Below, piece by piece: positions 1-8,211 of a stretch of DNA of 34,317 nucleotides. Below the pieces are notes generated by a model. The model saw nothing but the letters and a program-made list of their open reading frames with translations. It made no database searches and was not told where the DNA came from. The translations under genes were made by a program, and so were the position numbers. Each line of letters begins with the position of its first letter. The stretch's first letter is position 1. The stretch is from Candidatus Zhuqueibacterota bacterium (lineage in GTDB: Bacteria > Zhuqueibacterota > Zhuqueibacteria > Thermofontimicrobiales > Thiofontviventaceae), in the NCBI GenBank assembly GCA_016931935.1, contig JAFGDW010000053.1, forward strand, positions 1 to 34,317, written 5' to 3'.

Positions 1-56
1 TAGATGTGAACGCAGTTTCGTTTTATTTACTTATGTCAACATCAGCTCATCATCGC

Positions 57-85
57 TTTAAGCCGACGCTCTTTGTCGGCTTAAA
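57..85. other. Inverted repeat (hairpin) upstream of the first gene
   Basis: TTTAAGCCGAC (57-67) and GTCGGCTTAAA (75-85) form a perfect 11-bp stem with a 7-base loop. Neither strand has a T-run after the stem, so it is not a textbook intrinsic terminator. It could end a gene lying left of the window or mark a transcript boundary. The rest of 1-224 shows no gene and no convincing promoter. Confidence 0.5.
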
Positions 86-224
86 TCCCGATACGTCGTG
101 ATCGTATGAAATAGCTATTACCCGGCTTCCATTTGGATTAAGAACGTATCTTATTCATTCATGAGATAAATAGATGGACTGGTGTAGTGATTCTCTAATG
201 ACGATGTGTGCCGGAGGATGTGTG

Positions 225-3032
225 ATGACGTGGGGACGGATGTCTTGGGTCGTAATAGTGATTATTGCAATCATATTTGGAAATCGATTTTCGGAAATTG
301 GAAAGAAAAATATTCATCGCACCGGCAAGCGACCGGATAAGCCCGATGAGGCAGCCGCATGGTTTTATCAACAACGTGCTAATCCCAACGGTATCCCGCC
401 GGAGGCGCTTTTTAAGGCAAAGGAATATATAAAAGCCCGCATGGCAAAATCATCCCGATTTTACGAGCGCGAATCGCTTGCGTGGCGTGAGCTTGGGCCG
501 GGAAATGTTGGCGGGCGTGTCCGGGCGATACTGATTCATCCACATCATCACAATATCATCTATATTGCCGGTGTGGCTGGCGGCATCTGGAAAACAACCA
601 ATGGGGGTGAAAGCTGGATGTCACTTGATGATTTTATGGCGAATCTTGCTGTTTGCACTTTGGCAATGGACCCTAATAATCCCAATATCATGTATGCTGG
701 AACCGGTGAAGGTTATTATAATATTGATGCGCTGCGTGGCGCAGGTATCTTCAAATCAACTGATGGCGGTGATCGTTGGGAGCAGCTTGCCTCGACGGCA
801 AATTCACAATTTTATTTCATTAATAAGCTGGCGCATCATCCTGCACAATCCAATATTCTGTTGGCAGCAACCCGGAACGGACTCTATCGCACTATTGATT
901 GCGGAGAAACCTGGACAATGGTGGCGACAGGCGGAGTATCGGCGACGCGGTCATTGGATGTTTTATTTCATCGAACCAATCCTGAAATAGCGCTCGCAGC
1001 GTTTGGCAGTTTTTATACCGACGGTATTTATCGCAGCATCGATGGCGGCGGCACGTGGCAGAAAGTCACAGACGGCTTACCTTCCAATCATGGTCGAATC
1101 GCACTGGCATCGGCCCCTTCCAATCCGGATGTTTTTTATGCATCGCTTACCAATCAAACAGACTATACATTATTAGGGCTGTACAAATCTGTTGATGCCG
1201 GTGCTAGTTGGAATCAGATAAACGCAGGTACAGGTATTGATTATCTTAGCTATGGGAATAATGGTGCCTCTGGCCAGGGTTGGTACGACCACGCGATTGC
1301 TGTGGACCCGCAAAATTCGGATATTATCTGGACTGGTGGAATTGATATTTACCGATCCACGAATGGCGGGCAGACTTTTGCAGAAAAAACGCATTGGTAC
1401 GGCGGCTATGGGTACCCGTATATTCACGCGGATCAGCATATCATTGAATTTGTTGGAAACTCGTCAGATACAATTTTAGTTGGGAACGATGGAGGTATAT
1501 TTCGCACGGTGAATGGGGGTGAGCAATGGACTTCGTTAAATACGAATCTTAATATTACACAATTTTACAGTGGTGCATCAGCGCCGGGGACAGATATATT
1601 TTACGGCGGCACCCAGGATAACGGGACGTTGAAGTCATCGGCAAGTGGGCTGATGTGGAGTACTGTTTTTGGCGGCGACGGCGGCGCAACTGCCGTCAAT
1701 TATAATAATCTGAATATCGTTTACACGGAATATGTCCATCTTGATATTAAAAAATCTACCAATGGCGGTCTTACCTGGGTATCGGCTGTCAACGGGATCG
1801 AGAATACAGAACGTAGTGAACGCTCGTTATTTATCGCGCCGTTTATTATGGATCCAACCGATCCTGACATCCTATACGCTGGCACGCATAAATTATATCG
1901 AACAATGAATGCCGCTGTAAGTTGGCAGGCGATCAGTGATGATGTAACCTGGGGGGGAGCTATCTCGGCGATTGCAGTTTCGGGTTTATCGCCACATACT
2001 ATTTATACTGGCTCATCAGATGGCCGACTCTGCCGGACAACAGACGGGGGTGCAAATTGGATGGATGCTGACAACGGATTGCCATTCGGACGATATATTA
2101 CACGAATTACTATTCACCCCAGTGATTCATCGGTTGTTTATGCAACGTATTCCGGTTATGCTACTGGCCAGCATGTTTTCCGAACGTGTGATGGCGGCAG
2201 TAGTTGGACAAATATCAGCAGTAATCTCCCGGATATTCCTGTCAACGCGATCGCCATTAATCCGGTACCACCGTACAATCTTTATGTCGGCACTGATCTG
2301 GGAGTGTTTGAATCGCCGGACGATGGTACAACCTGGCTGGTTGCCAACAATGGGTTGGCGAATGTAGTGATACAGGATTTATTTTTCCATACTGATAAAT
2401 CAGGCAATTTTCAACTCGTTGCTGCTTCTCATGGTCGCGGTATGTTTATTACAGTTTCATCGGTTGTTCCCGTGGAATTATCTCAATTTCAGGCAGAAAA
2501 TTTAGGACGTATTGTTACACTCGAATGGCATACGGAATCAGAAACAAACAGTGTATGTTTTGAAATTCAGCGTCAATCGGATTCGACTGGATTTGCCACC
2601 ATTGGAACGTTGCCTGCCGCCGGAACAAGTACAGTTCATCAGGAGTATCATTTCGTTGACCGAAAAATCGAACGGCCGGGAAATTATACCTACCGATTAA
2701 AACAGATCGACACCAACGGTGGTTACTCATTTTCAAAACAGGTGGATGTCGATTTGAGTCATGCGTTCAAACAGCTAAAATTGTGGCCGAATTATCCGAA
2801 TCCGTTTAACGCAACAACAATGATACGCTACCAAATCCCAGAGCCACAGCACGTTCAGGTAAAAATATTTAATGTGGAAGGACAACTGGTAAAAAAAATT
2901 CTGGATGAATACCAGCATGCAGGTATACATACTATTCCCTGGAAAGCTGGAACAATCCCAAGTGGTGTGTATTTGTGTTGTATCACTGCGAATAACATGC
3001 AACAAACATTAAAAGTTATGCTTACTAAATAA
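225..3032 (+). CDS. Secreted sortilin-like Asp-box (BNR) propeller protein with type IX sorting domain
   Basis: This is a large exported protein of about 935 residues. I chose the ATG at 225 because GGAGG (213-217) lies 7 bases upstream and the product then opens with a short basic and hydrophobic signal segment (MTWGRMSWVVIVIIAIIFG). The frame is open from an ATG at 174 that lacks such a site. About twelve Asp-box motifs of the S/T-x-D/N-G-G-x-x-W type recur (for example STDGGDRWEQL, SIDGGGTWQKV, TTDGGANWMDA), as in VPS10/sortilin-type and exo-alpha-sialidase-like beta-propellers. An FN3-like segment follows (begins VPVELSQF). The last ~80 residues are a type A type IX secretion C-terminal domain (LKLWPNYPNPFNATT, then PSGVY). 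Family knowledge implies export through the outer membrane by T9SS. The ligand or substrate is unknown, and Asp boxes alone do not show enzymatic activity. Confidence 0.9.
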   Translation: MTWGRMSWVVIVIIAIIFGNRFSEIGKKNIHRTGKRPDKPDEAAAWFYQQRANPNGIPPEALFKAKEYIKARMAKSSRFYERESLAWRELGPGNVGGRVRAILIHPHHHNIIYIAGVAGGIWKTTNGGESWMSLDDFMANLAVCTLAMDPNNPNIMYAGTGEGYYNIDALRGAGIFKSTDGGDRWEQLASTANSQFYFINKLAHHPAQSNILLAATRNGLYRTIDCGETWTMVATGGVSATRSLDVLFHRTNPEIALAAFGSFYTDGIYRSIDGGGTWQKVTDGLPSNHGRIALASAPSNPDVFYASLTNQTDYTLLGLYKSVDAGASWNQINAGTGIDYLSYGNNGASGQGWYDHAIAVDPQNSDIIWTGGIDIYRSTNGGQTFAEKTHWYGGYGYPYIHADQHIIEFVGNSSDTILVGNDGGIFRTVNGGEQWTSLNTNLNITQFYSGASAPGTDIFYGGTQDNGTLKSSASGLMWSTVFGGDGGATAVNYNNLNIVYTEYVHLDIKKSTNGGLTWVSAVNGIENTERSERSLFIAPFIMDPTDPDILYAGTHKLYRTMNAAVSWQAISDDVTWGGAISAIAVSGLSPHTIYTGSSDGRLCRTTDGGANWMDADNGLPFGRYITRITIHPSDSSVVYATYSGYATGQHVFRTCDGGSSWTNISSNLPDIPVNAIAINPVPPYNLYVGTDLGVFESPDDGTTWLVANNGLANVVIQDLFFHTDKSGNFQLVAASHGRGMFITVSSVVPVELSQFQAENLGRIVTLEWHTESETNSVCFEIQRQSDSTGFATIGTLPAAGTSTVHQEYHFVDRKIERPGNYTYRLKQIDTNGGYSFSKQVDVDLSHAFKQLKLWPNYPNPFNATTMIRYQIPEPQHVQVKIFNVEGQLVKKILDEYQHAGIHTIPWKAGTIPSGVYLCCITANNMQQTLKVMLTK

Positions 3033-3097
3033 TATAACAGGTTTGAAATAAAATTTCAAATTTGAACGGTTTATTGAACTAAAAACCAATTTTAGTC

Positions 3098-3126
3098 TTG
3101 CTTTTTCTGTGGGAGATCGTTATATT
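3098..3126 (+). promoter_or_regulatory. Sigma-70-type promoter for the glycosyltransferase-pyrFE operon
   Basis: TTGCTT (3098-3103), a 17-base spacer and TATATT (3121-3126) lie 84 bases before the first start codon of the operon. The same TATATT box at the same spacing recurs upstream of the M23 peptidase gene, which supports the call. Confidence 0.65.
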
Positions 3127-3209
3127 TTAAACACTTTTATTAGTCGCTGTAAATATGGAAATATGTAAAGACATATTCGAATTATCTTATAAATTGCAAC
3201 GAATACCAC

Positions 3210-4934
3210 ATGAAGACGACGCTGCGAAAAAATTCCATTCTTACATTTATAATTGTTAGTTGCATCATTGCTTTAGCCTTTGGTATTCGCTATTTACATT
3301 TGGTCGGAGATCCTCCTGTCGCTGATATTTCCCGTTCCGGCGTTTTTTACATGGATGAGGGAACCTATGCACATAATGTCGTTAATAAAATTTTGTTTGG
3401 TACATGGTTCATCCCAAATGAATATAACGCCATTGCGAATACCCCGGTATTTTCGATATTTCAATATATTGTTCTGAAATCGTTTGGCGTTAGCCTTGTT
3501 TCGCTTCGAACGGGTGGAATTCTTTATGCAATTCTATTCCTGCTGATTCTTTGGGTAACACTCCGAAATATGAATCCGTATGGTGCTCTCCTGGCATTGG
3601 TGTTAGGCAGCATAAATTACTTCCTGTTTATTTATAATCGTCTTGCCCTGCTGGAAAATATGTTACTATTAGTCCTTATGTTGATTACGTTGTTCTTGTT
3701 TTTTTACATGCGACGGCAGCAGATAATCTGGCTTATCAGCGCTATTATATTGTTTTGGGCCGGTTACTTCATTAAAGCAACGATATTATTTTTCTTGCCA
3801 CTTATTATCTTAACTATCATATTGCAACCACTTCCATTACGTCGTAAATTAAAACATTTGTGGGTATATTTTTCGGTTTCGAGTATTATTTTGGTTTTAC
3901 TCTATTTTATATGGGTGAAACCATTTGCATTTGATTGGCAGTATTTTCAGGCACGAAATATTCACAGAATGATCGGCAAATCAACACCCATTTTGCTGAT
4001 TAACTATGGGCGTTATCTTGTTAATCTGAAATTATTCCAATTTATGCCTGTTATGTATACAATCGCACTTTTTTATATTGGCATTTTAGGAACAGAATTC
4101 TTCAACAAAAAAAAGCTGCCATTTTGGGATTGGTATTTTGTCGCCTGGTATTTTTGCGGTATTTTGTTTCTTGGATTTTTTGCGTATTCGCCGCCGCGAT
4201 TTTCGTTGATTCTCATGCCGGCTTTATTAGTACTGATGACCCGATTTTTTATCCGCACATACACGCGAGATATTAGTCTATCCCGTCGTGCATTGCTTGG
4301 GATATTTGTTCCCCTAGGCGTTCTCATTCTTTGTCAAATTGGGTTTGGGATATTTCGAATTATCGCCTACGATACCATTTATTTGAGCTGCTTTTTACCG
4401 CTTTTATCGATTCCTGCACTGATTGTGTTGTTTTATCTACAACGGAATAAAACGTCAGCTCCACGGATAGTGTTTGGTTTAATCGCATCAATTCTAATAA
4501 TTAATGCTGTACAAATTTTTGAATACTTTCACACAATAAAATATTCGTATTATACGGCAATTATGGATATGAAAAAAGTGATTGAAGCTCAACATCAACC
4601 GGAAAATATTTTGATGGGGGATATCGCTTCCCTTGTTTCAATCGAATTACGGATGAAAGCCGTAAATATTAATTTTCGAAGTGATACAGAAGTAAATCGA
4701 ATTCTCCAGAACGAACCGAATTTGATGATTTTGCAAGACAAAAAAGAACTGGATCGGCTGACACACAAATTGCCAGATTACCTTAGTAATGTCCAGCTTA
4801 TTAAAACATATAAAATACTCGATAATTATGTAACAAACGATGATACATATTTCTATCGTATTCAACATAACCATGAAAAATCGAAAATGGCAGCATTCGG
4901 ATCGGATAAAAAGCAGGAGAAATCGGTTCAATGA
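3210..4934 (+). CDS. GT39/ArnT-type integral membrane glycosyltransferase
   Basis: This 574-residue polytopic protein has a membrane anchor at the N-terminus and roughly ten to twelve hydrophobic segments up to about residue 460, then a soluble tail. The first extracytoplasmic loop carries an acidic pair (MDEGTYAHN, D49-E50) at the place of the catalytic Asp/Glu of C-type (GT39, ArnT, PMT-like) transferases. A YNRLALLEN stretch (142-150) matches the family's conserved Arg...Glu segment. Such enzymes move a sugar from a polyprenyl-phosphate carrier to a lipid or protein on the outer face of the inner membrane. The acceptor cannot be read from sequence. The ATG lacks a good Shine-Dalgarno site but gives a sensible first transmembrane helix. 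It overlaps the downstream kinase gene by 4 bases (ATGA). Confidence 0.8.
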   Translation: MKTTLRKNSILTFIIVSCIIALAFGIRYLHLVGDPPVADISRSGVFYMDEGTYAHNVVNKILFGTWFIPNEYNAIANTPVFSIFQYIVLKSFGVSLVSLRTGGILYAILFLLILWVTLRNMNPYGALLALVLGSINYFLFIYNRLALLENMLLLVLMLITLFLFFYMRRQQIIWLISAIILFWAGYFIKATILFFLPLIILTIILQPLPLRRKLKHLWVYFSVSSIILVLLYFIWVKPFAFDWQYFQARNIHRMIGKSTPILLINYGRYLVNLKLFQFMPVMYTIALFYIGILGTEFFNKKKLPFWDWYFVAWYFCGILFLGFFAYSPPRFSLILMPALLVLMTRFFIRTYTRDISLSRRALLGIFVPLGVLILCQIGFGIFRIIAYDTIYLSCFLPLLSIPALIVLFYLQRNKTSAPRIVFGLIASILIINAVQIFEYFHTIKYSYYTAIMDMKKVIEAQHQPENILMGDIASLVSIELRMKAVNINFRSDTEVNRILQNEPNLMILQDKKELDRLTHKLPDYLSNVQLIKTYKILDNYVTNDDTYFYRIQHNHEKSKMAAFGSDKKQEKSVQ

Positions 4935-5605
4935 ATTTGGAAATAATGGGCATTCTGTTATCTTTTGCTTTTGTGTTCCTGTTAATTCTTTGTGCGACAA
5001 TTGTTCAAAAAATGCTTAAACTGAGTTCTGAATTTAGTCGAAAAATAATTCATATTGCTGTCGGGAACTGGGTGCTGCTTGCATACTACTTTTTCAGCAA
5101 CTGGTTGATGGCAAGCATTGTTCCCGCTGCTTTTATTGTCATAAATTATCTCTCCTATCGCTATAAAATTTTCAAAGCGATGGAACTGGATGACAAGAAT
5201 CCGGGCACGGTTTATTATTCGATATCGTTGACAATATTGACTGTACTAACGTTTTATTTTTCGCCCGTTCTCACGCTACCGTATCTTGGAATAATGGCAA
5301 TGGTTTGGGGTGACGGATTCGCCGCAGTGATTGGCCGAAAATATCCGATTAAAATATTACGAGGCGTAAAATCGTTAGGTGGCATGTTGGCGTTTATTAT
5401 ATTTACTTTCGCGGCGTCTGTTGTTTACCTTATATTGATCCGACCTCAGGATGATGTAGGATTCATGCTGGCAACAGCCGGGACGATTGCTACCGGAGGT
5501 TCGGTAATTGAACTTTATTCCATGAAAAATATTGATAATTTAACCGTCCCGCTTGGGATTGGAATTGTGTTAGGGTTTTTGGAAATTGGAAAGGTGTTTG
5601 TATGA
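4931..5605 (+). CDS. Dolichol/phytol kinase-like (CTP-type polyprenol kinase family) membrane protein
   Basis: This is a 224-residue protein with about six to seven membrane segments. It carries the features of the SEC59/DGK1/VTE5 family: SRKIIHIAVGNW (36-47), the NPGTVYYSIS stretch (90-99), and the C-terminal MVWGDGFAAVIGRKY (124-138) followed by RGVKSLGGMLAF. Members phosphorylate lipid alcohols such as dolichol, phytol or diacylglycerol, often with CTP. It overlaps the preceding GT39 gene and the following pyrF by 4 bases each (ATGA), so the products are probably made in step. The neighbour needs polyprenyl-phosphate sugars, so I infer it makes or recycles a polyprenyl phosphate carrier. 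Phytol or diacylglycerol as substrate cannot be excluded. Confidence 0.82.
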   Translation: MNLEIMGILLSFAFVFLLILCATIVQKMLKLSSEFSRKIIHIAVGNWVLLAYYFFSNWLMASIVPAAFIVINYLSYRYKIFKAMELDDKNPGTVYYSISLTILTVLTFYFSPVLTLPYLGIMAMVWGDGFAAVIGRKYPIKILRGVKSLGGMLAFIIFTFAASVVYLILIRPQDDVGFMLATAGTIATGGSVIELYSMKNIDNLTVPLGIGIVLGFLEIGKVFV

Positions 5606-6414
5606 GTTTTAATAGCCGATTGGCTCAAATATGTCAGACAAAGAAAAGTTATGTATGCGTTGGTTTGGATGTTGATATTGAGAAAATGCCGGCATTTTTA
5701 CGGTCAGAAGCTGATCCACTTTATGTTTTTTCGAAAGCGATTATTGAAGCGACTGCCGATTATGTTGCCGCATTTAAAATTAACATTGCGTTTTTCGAAG
5801 CCTATGGTAAAGCCGGTTGGGATGCGCTTGAACGAATCGTCGCCTCACTCCCGGAAAACGTCATTCGGATCGCTGATGCCAAACGCGCCGATATTGGCAA
5901 TAGTTCACAACGTTATGCTCACGCTTTTCTCCATGCCATGCCATTTGACGCGATTACGGTTAATCCATATTTGGGGTATGATTCGGTCAAGCCGTTTATT
6001 GAAAATACAGATAAGGGTGCGTTTATTTTATGCATTACATCAAATCCTGGCAGCAATGATTTTCAACATTTTAATAATGGCGATGAGCAACTATTTGAAA
6101 AAGTAGCGCGAACGGTTTCGCATTGGAATACACTAGAGAACTGTGGTTTGGTAACAGGCGCAACACATCCTGAAGAACTGGCTCGTGTCCGGCAATTGGC
6201 TCCAAACCTGCCATTACTAATACCCGGCATCGGCGCTCAGGGCGGCGATTTGGAACTATCAGTTAAAAATGCCTTGACAAGCGCCAACGATAAGGCATTA
6301 TTTAATTCAAGCCGGGGAATAATTTATAGTGCGTCGGATCACTCGTTCGCTGAAAAAGCCGGAAAAAGCGCTGGCGAACTGCAGCGTGCTATAAATAACG
6401 CGTTAATATTTTAG
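5602..6414 (+). CDS. pyrF: Orotidine 5'-phosphate decarboxylase (type 2)
   Basis: This cytoplasmic enzyme makes UMP from OMP, the last step of pyrimidine synthesis. The 270-residue length fits the longer type 2 PyrF subfamily. The phosphate-barrel core is clear: GLDVD (21-25), K59 in AAFKINIAFFEAYG, and the catalytic D-x-K-x-x-D as ADAKRADIGN with D92, K94 and D97. ITVNPYLGYDS (118-128) and LIPGIGAQGGD follow as substrate-binding loops. The ATG overlaps the stop of the kinase gene, and pyrE follows after 13 bases. No frameshift or missing catalytic residue is seen. Confidence 0.96.
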   Translation: MSFNSRLAQICQTKKSYVCVGLDVDIEKMPAFLRSEADPLYVFSKAIIEATADYVAAFKINIAFFEAYGKAGWDALERIVASLPENVIRIADAKRADIGNSSQRYAHAFLHAMPFDAITVNPYLGYDSVKPFIENTDKGAFILCITSNPGSNDFQHFNNGDEQLFEKVARTVSHWNTLENCGLVTGATHPEELARVRQLAPNLPLLIPGIGAQGGDLELSVKNALTSANDKALFNSSRGIIYSASDHSFAEKAGKSAGELQRAINNALIF

Positions 6415-6427
6415 TGAGGAGAAATCC

Positions 6428-7012
6428 GTGGAACATGATGACGTTTTAGAATTATTTCGGAAAAGCGGAGCATTTCTAGAAGGACATTTTTTATTGACAT
6501 CAGGATTACATAGCCCGCATTATTTTCAATGCGCCAAAGTGTTGCAATACCCAAATTCTGCGCAAAAACTATGTTGGGAAATAGCCAACCATTACATGAC
6601 CAAAAAAATTTCCGTCGTTATTGGTCCTGCTATTGGCGGCATTGTTGTTGCACAAGAAGTCGCCCGTCTAATTAATGCTCGTGCGATCTTCGCTGAACGT
6701 CAGGACGGGAAAATGACTCTCCGGCGCGGATTTGAGTTGCTACCGGAAGATAGAGTACTTGTCGTGGAAGATGTCGTAACGACTGGTGGATCGATTAAGG
6801 AAGTTATCGATCTTGTAAAGGAAAGCAGTGCGTCGCTGCAAGGAGTCGGTTTTATTGTAGATCGTACTCAGGGCAAAGTTCAATTTGACTGTCCGAGTTT
6901 TTCGTTATTGAAAATGGATGTTATTACATTTTCGTCACAAGAGTGTCCATTATGTAATCAAAACCTTCCCTTGGTGAAGCCAGGAAGTCGGAAATTACCT
7001 GTAACCTCTTAA
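6428..7012 (+). CDS. pyrE: Orotate phosphoribosyltransferase
   Basis: This 194-residue enzyme joins orotate and PRPP to give OMP, the substrate of the pyrF product encoded just upstream. The PRPP-binding motif is VLVVEDVVTTGGS (110-122). The orotate-side segment FLLTSGLHSPHYFQCAK and the flexible catalytic loop (RQDGKMTLRRGF, 91-102) are also present. Translation begins at GTG 6428, preceded by GAGGAG 2-7 bases past the pyrF stop. A C-terminal Cys-x-x-Cys (ECPLCNQN) is a small extension found in several PyrE proteins. It closes the operon; no T-rich hairpin directly follows the stop. Confidence 0.96.
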   Translation: MEHDDVLELFRKSGAFLEGHFLLTSGLHSPHYFQCAKVLQYPNSAQKLCWEIANHYMTKKISVVIGPAIGGIVVAQEVARLINARAIFAERQDGKMTLRRGFELLPEDRVLVVEDVVTTGGSIKEVIDLVKESSASLQGVGFIVDRTQGKVQFDCPSFSLLKMDVITFSSQECPLCNQNLPLVKPGSRKLPVTS

Positions 7013-7039
7013 AAATTTTTGTAATATCATTTTTTTTTC

Positions 7040-7068
7040 TTGACATAAGTTCTGAATAATCGTATCTT
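7040..7068 (+). promoter_or_regulatory. Promoter for the homocysteine methyltransferase-activator operon
   Basis: A perfect TTGACA (7040-7045), a 17-base spacer and TATCTT (7063-7068) lie upstream of the methyltransferase gene. Transcription from here would give a leader of about 225 bases that includes the 7110-7145 hairpin. Confidence 0.55.
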
Positions 7069-7109
7069 AAATTAATTTAATTAAAATATCTATTTTTATA
7101 TATCACTAT

Positions 7110-7145
7110 GACAATAAGGCCCAGCTTTTTGAAAGCTGGGTTGTC
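7110..7145 (+). terminator. Strong hairpin in the leader; terminator or attenuator candidate
   Basis: CCCAGCTTT (7120-7128) pairs with AAAGCTGGG (7132-7140) around a TTG loop. An outer GACAA/TTGTC helix (7110-7114 with 7141-7145) adds five pairs across a TAAGG bulge. The 3' side is only modestly T-rich (TTGTCTTGTT). Because the TTGACA promoter lies upstream, this may be a leader element rather than the end of pyrE transcription. I see no SAM- or cobalamin-riboswitch consensus. A weaker AT-rich hairpin lies at 7211-7231. Confidence 0.5.
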
Positions 7146-7302
7146 TTGTTATATAAGAAGTATTGTTTTATTTGAAGATTAATACTCCAGGCAGTTTTTT
7201 TAACGGAATTAGATAAGTTAATAATTTATCTGAAAACAATGAGATATGTTGTTATAAAAATGTTGGTACGATTCTTGAATGTAGCGATACATGGGAGAAG
7301 AT

Positions 7303-8211
7303 ATGTCAAATAGCCCTTTAATAAAAAGGCTAACAAAAAAGAAAATATTAGTTTCGGATGGGGCATGGGGGACACAGTTGCAGCAGCAAGGTTTGGCTGC
7401 AGGTGAGTGCCCGGAGGCCTGGAATTTGACGCATCCCGAAAAAGTTGAAGCTGTCGCGCGTGCCTATGTGGATGCCGGATCGGATATTATTTTAACCAAT
7501 ACTTTCGGTGGTTCGCGATTTAAGCTTGAACAATATGGTCTGGCAGATAAAACAAGTGACATAAACCAAATTGCAGTAGAATTATCCCGAAACGCTGCAA
7601 AAGCAAATACGTTTGTTGTTGCATCGATTGGCCCGACAGGAAAATTTGTGGAACCTCTCGGAGATGTTACACCGGATGCCATGATGGCTGCATTTCGTGA
7701 GCAGGTAGCGGCACATGTTGTTGGTGGTGCAGATGCGATATTAATCGAAACGATGTCTGATTTGACAGAAGCTACTCTGGCAATTCGTGCTGTAAAAGCA
7801 GTATGCTCATTACCAGTACTAACGACGATGACATTTGAAAAGGGAAGTAGTGGCTATCGAACGATGATGGGCATCTCTGTGGAACAAGCGGTAACTACAT
7901 TATCCGAAGCAGGCGCCGACGTAATCGGGACAAATTGTGGTAATGGTATCGAACAAATATGTGAAATTATCGCTGAAACGCGCTCTTTCACAGATAAATT
8001 TTTAATCGCTCAACCAAATGCCGGTAAACCGAAACTGGTTGGTGAGGAAACGATATTTGAACAATCCCCGGAAGAATTTGCAGCACATGTTCCAAACCTC
8101 ATTCGGGCTGGAGCAAATATAATTGGTGGCTGCTGCGGCACAACTCCGAATCATATACAAGCAATTGTGGACGTTGTCCGCAAATTCTCTAAATCGAAGG
8201 AGATTGGGTGA
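7303..8211 (+). CDS. Homocysteine S-methyltransferase module (MetH N-terminal domain type)
   Basis: This is a stand-alone homocysteine-binding methyltransferase domain of 302 residues with no folate, cobalamin or activation domain. GGGAG (7293-7297) lies 5 bases before the ATG at 7303, so I prefer that start to an in-frame ATG at 7291 that sits inside this site. Typical motifs are LVSDGAWGTQLQ (16-27) and ILTNTFGGSRFKL. The zinc ligands are C212 (GTNCGNG) and C277/C278 (IGGCCGTTPNH). The reaction is methylation of homocysteine to methionine. Its 4-base overlap with a corrinoid-activator gene suggests it works with cobalamin as one piece of a split methionine synthase. A betaine or S-methylmethionine methyltransferase is the alternative. 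Confidence 0.88.
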   Translation: MSNSPLIKRLTKKKILVSDGAWGTQLQQQGLAAGECPEAWNLTHPEKVEAVARAYVDAGSDIILTNTFGGSRFKLEQYGLADKTSDINQIAVELSRNAAKANTFVVASIGPTGKFVEPLGDVTPDAMMAAFREQVAAHVVGGADAILIETMSDLTEATLAIRAVKAVCSLPVLTTMTFEKGSSGYRTMMGISVEQAVTTLSEAGADVIGTNCGNGIEQICEIIAETRSFTDKFLIAQPNAGKPKLVGEETIFEQSPEEFAAHVPNLIRAGANIIGGCCGTTPNHIQAIVDVVRKFSKSKEIG

